DNA from: an uncultured Litorilinea sp.
Lineage (GTDB): Bacteria > Chloroflexota > Anaerolineae > Caldilineales > Caldilineaceae
DNA: 5,288 bases
Reading direction: 5' to 3'
Assembly (NCBI GenBank): GCA_946885925.1
Contig: CAMPHP010000298.1
Span: forward strand, 1-5,288
Position numbers and translations under genes: made by a program. Positions 5,260 to 5,288 of the stretch are shown piece by piece (positions within the stretch are counted from its first letter, which is position 1; every line of letters begins with the position of its first letter). The notes under the pieces were generated by a model. The model worked only from the letters and a program-made list of their open reading frames with translations. It searched no databases and was not told the origin of the DNA.

Positions 5260-5288
5260 TTTCACTGCTGGCTTTCACTGCTGGCTTT
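5260..5288. repeat. 13-bp tandem repeat at the window edge
   Basis: TTTCACTGCTGGC occurs at 5260-5272 and 5273-5285, followed by TTT at 5286-5288, which begins a possible third copy beyond the window. On the minus strand the repeat directly precedes the propeller gene, and its last AAA forms part of that gene's AAAGGAAG ribosome-binding region. The total copy number cannot be seen here. Confidence 0.85.

Overview
The window holds four complete protein-coding genes, one short antitoxin-like remnant and several structured non-coding stretches. The G+C content looks moderate. Gene starts are preceded by purine-rich Shine-Dalgarno sequences (AAGGAAG, AGGGA, AGGGAG). The organism is a bacterium. 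A secreted seven-unit SBBP beta-propeller protein ending in a proline-rich linker plus a short LPxxxR-type tail, next to an Ldh_2-type dehydrogenase and an HpcH/HpaI aldolase, makes me lean towards Chloroflexota (Anaerolineae or Caldilineae-like). That is an inference with low to moderate confidence; there is no marker gene in the window.

Layout. (1) 28-74: a strong palindrome of dispersed-repeat type just downstream of the first gene. (2) 100-1113, minus strand: an Ldh_2-family NAD(P)-dependent 2-hydroxyacid/ureidoglycolate-type dehydrogenase with a shortened middle. (3) 1114-1631: a divergent intergenic region of about 500 bp. It carries a candidate operator/promoter for the dehydrogenase (palindrome GTACAA-T-TTGTAC plus a 9-bp direct repeat on either side of a -10), a perfect 13-bp tandem duplication, a 50-codon remnant of a Phd/YefM antitoxin that runs into a perfect 16-bp hairpin, and a good sigma70-type promoter for the next gene. 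(4) 1632-2336, plus strand: a metallo-beta-lactamase-fold hydrolase of the AHL-lactonase group, with one metal-ligand His replaced by Asp. (5) 2337-2510: a leader with a TATAAT box and a 15-bp long-armed stem. (6) 2511-3392, plus strand: an HpcH/HpaI-type aldolase. (7) 3393-3518: a convergent gap with a compound stem. (8) 3519-5249, minus strand: a secreted seven-repeat beta-propeller protein. Its start lies beside a second 13-bp tandem repeat that runs to the window edge.

How the genes may work together. A lactonase-like hydrolase, a class II pyruvate-type aldolase and a 2-hydroxyacid-type dehydrogenase are the steps expected for breaking down a sugar-acid lactone or similar small acid: ring opening, retro-aldol cleavage, then oxidation or reduction of a hydroxy/keto acid. 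This pathway is a hypothesis from gene neighbourhood only. The propeller protein is convergent to these genes and is probably unrelated. I see no rRNA, tRNA, CRISPR array, transposase or phage gene. The most notable points are the hairpin-capped antitoxin remnant, the bracketed operator arrangement, the altered active sites, and the cysteine-pair loops repeated in three adjacent propeller units.
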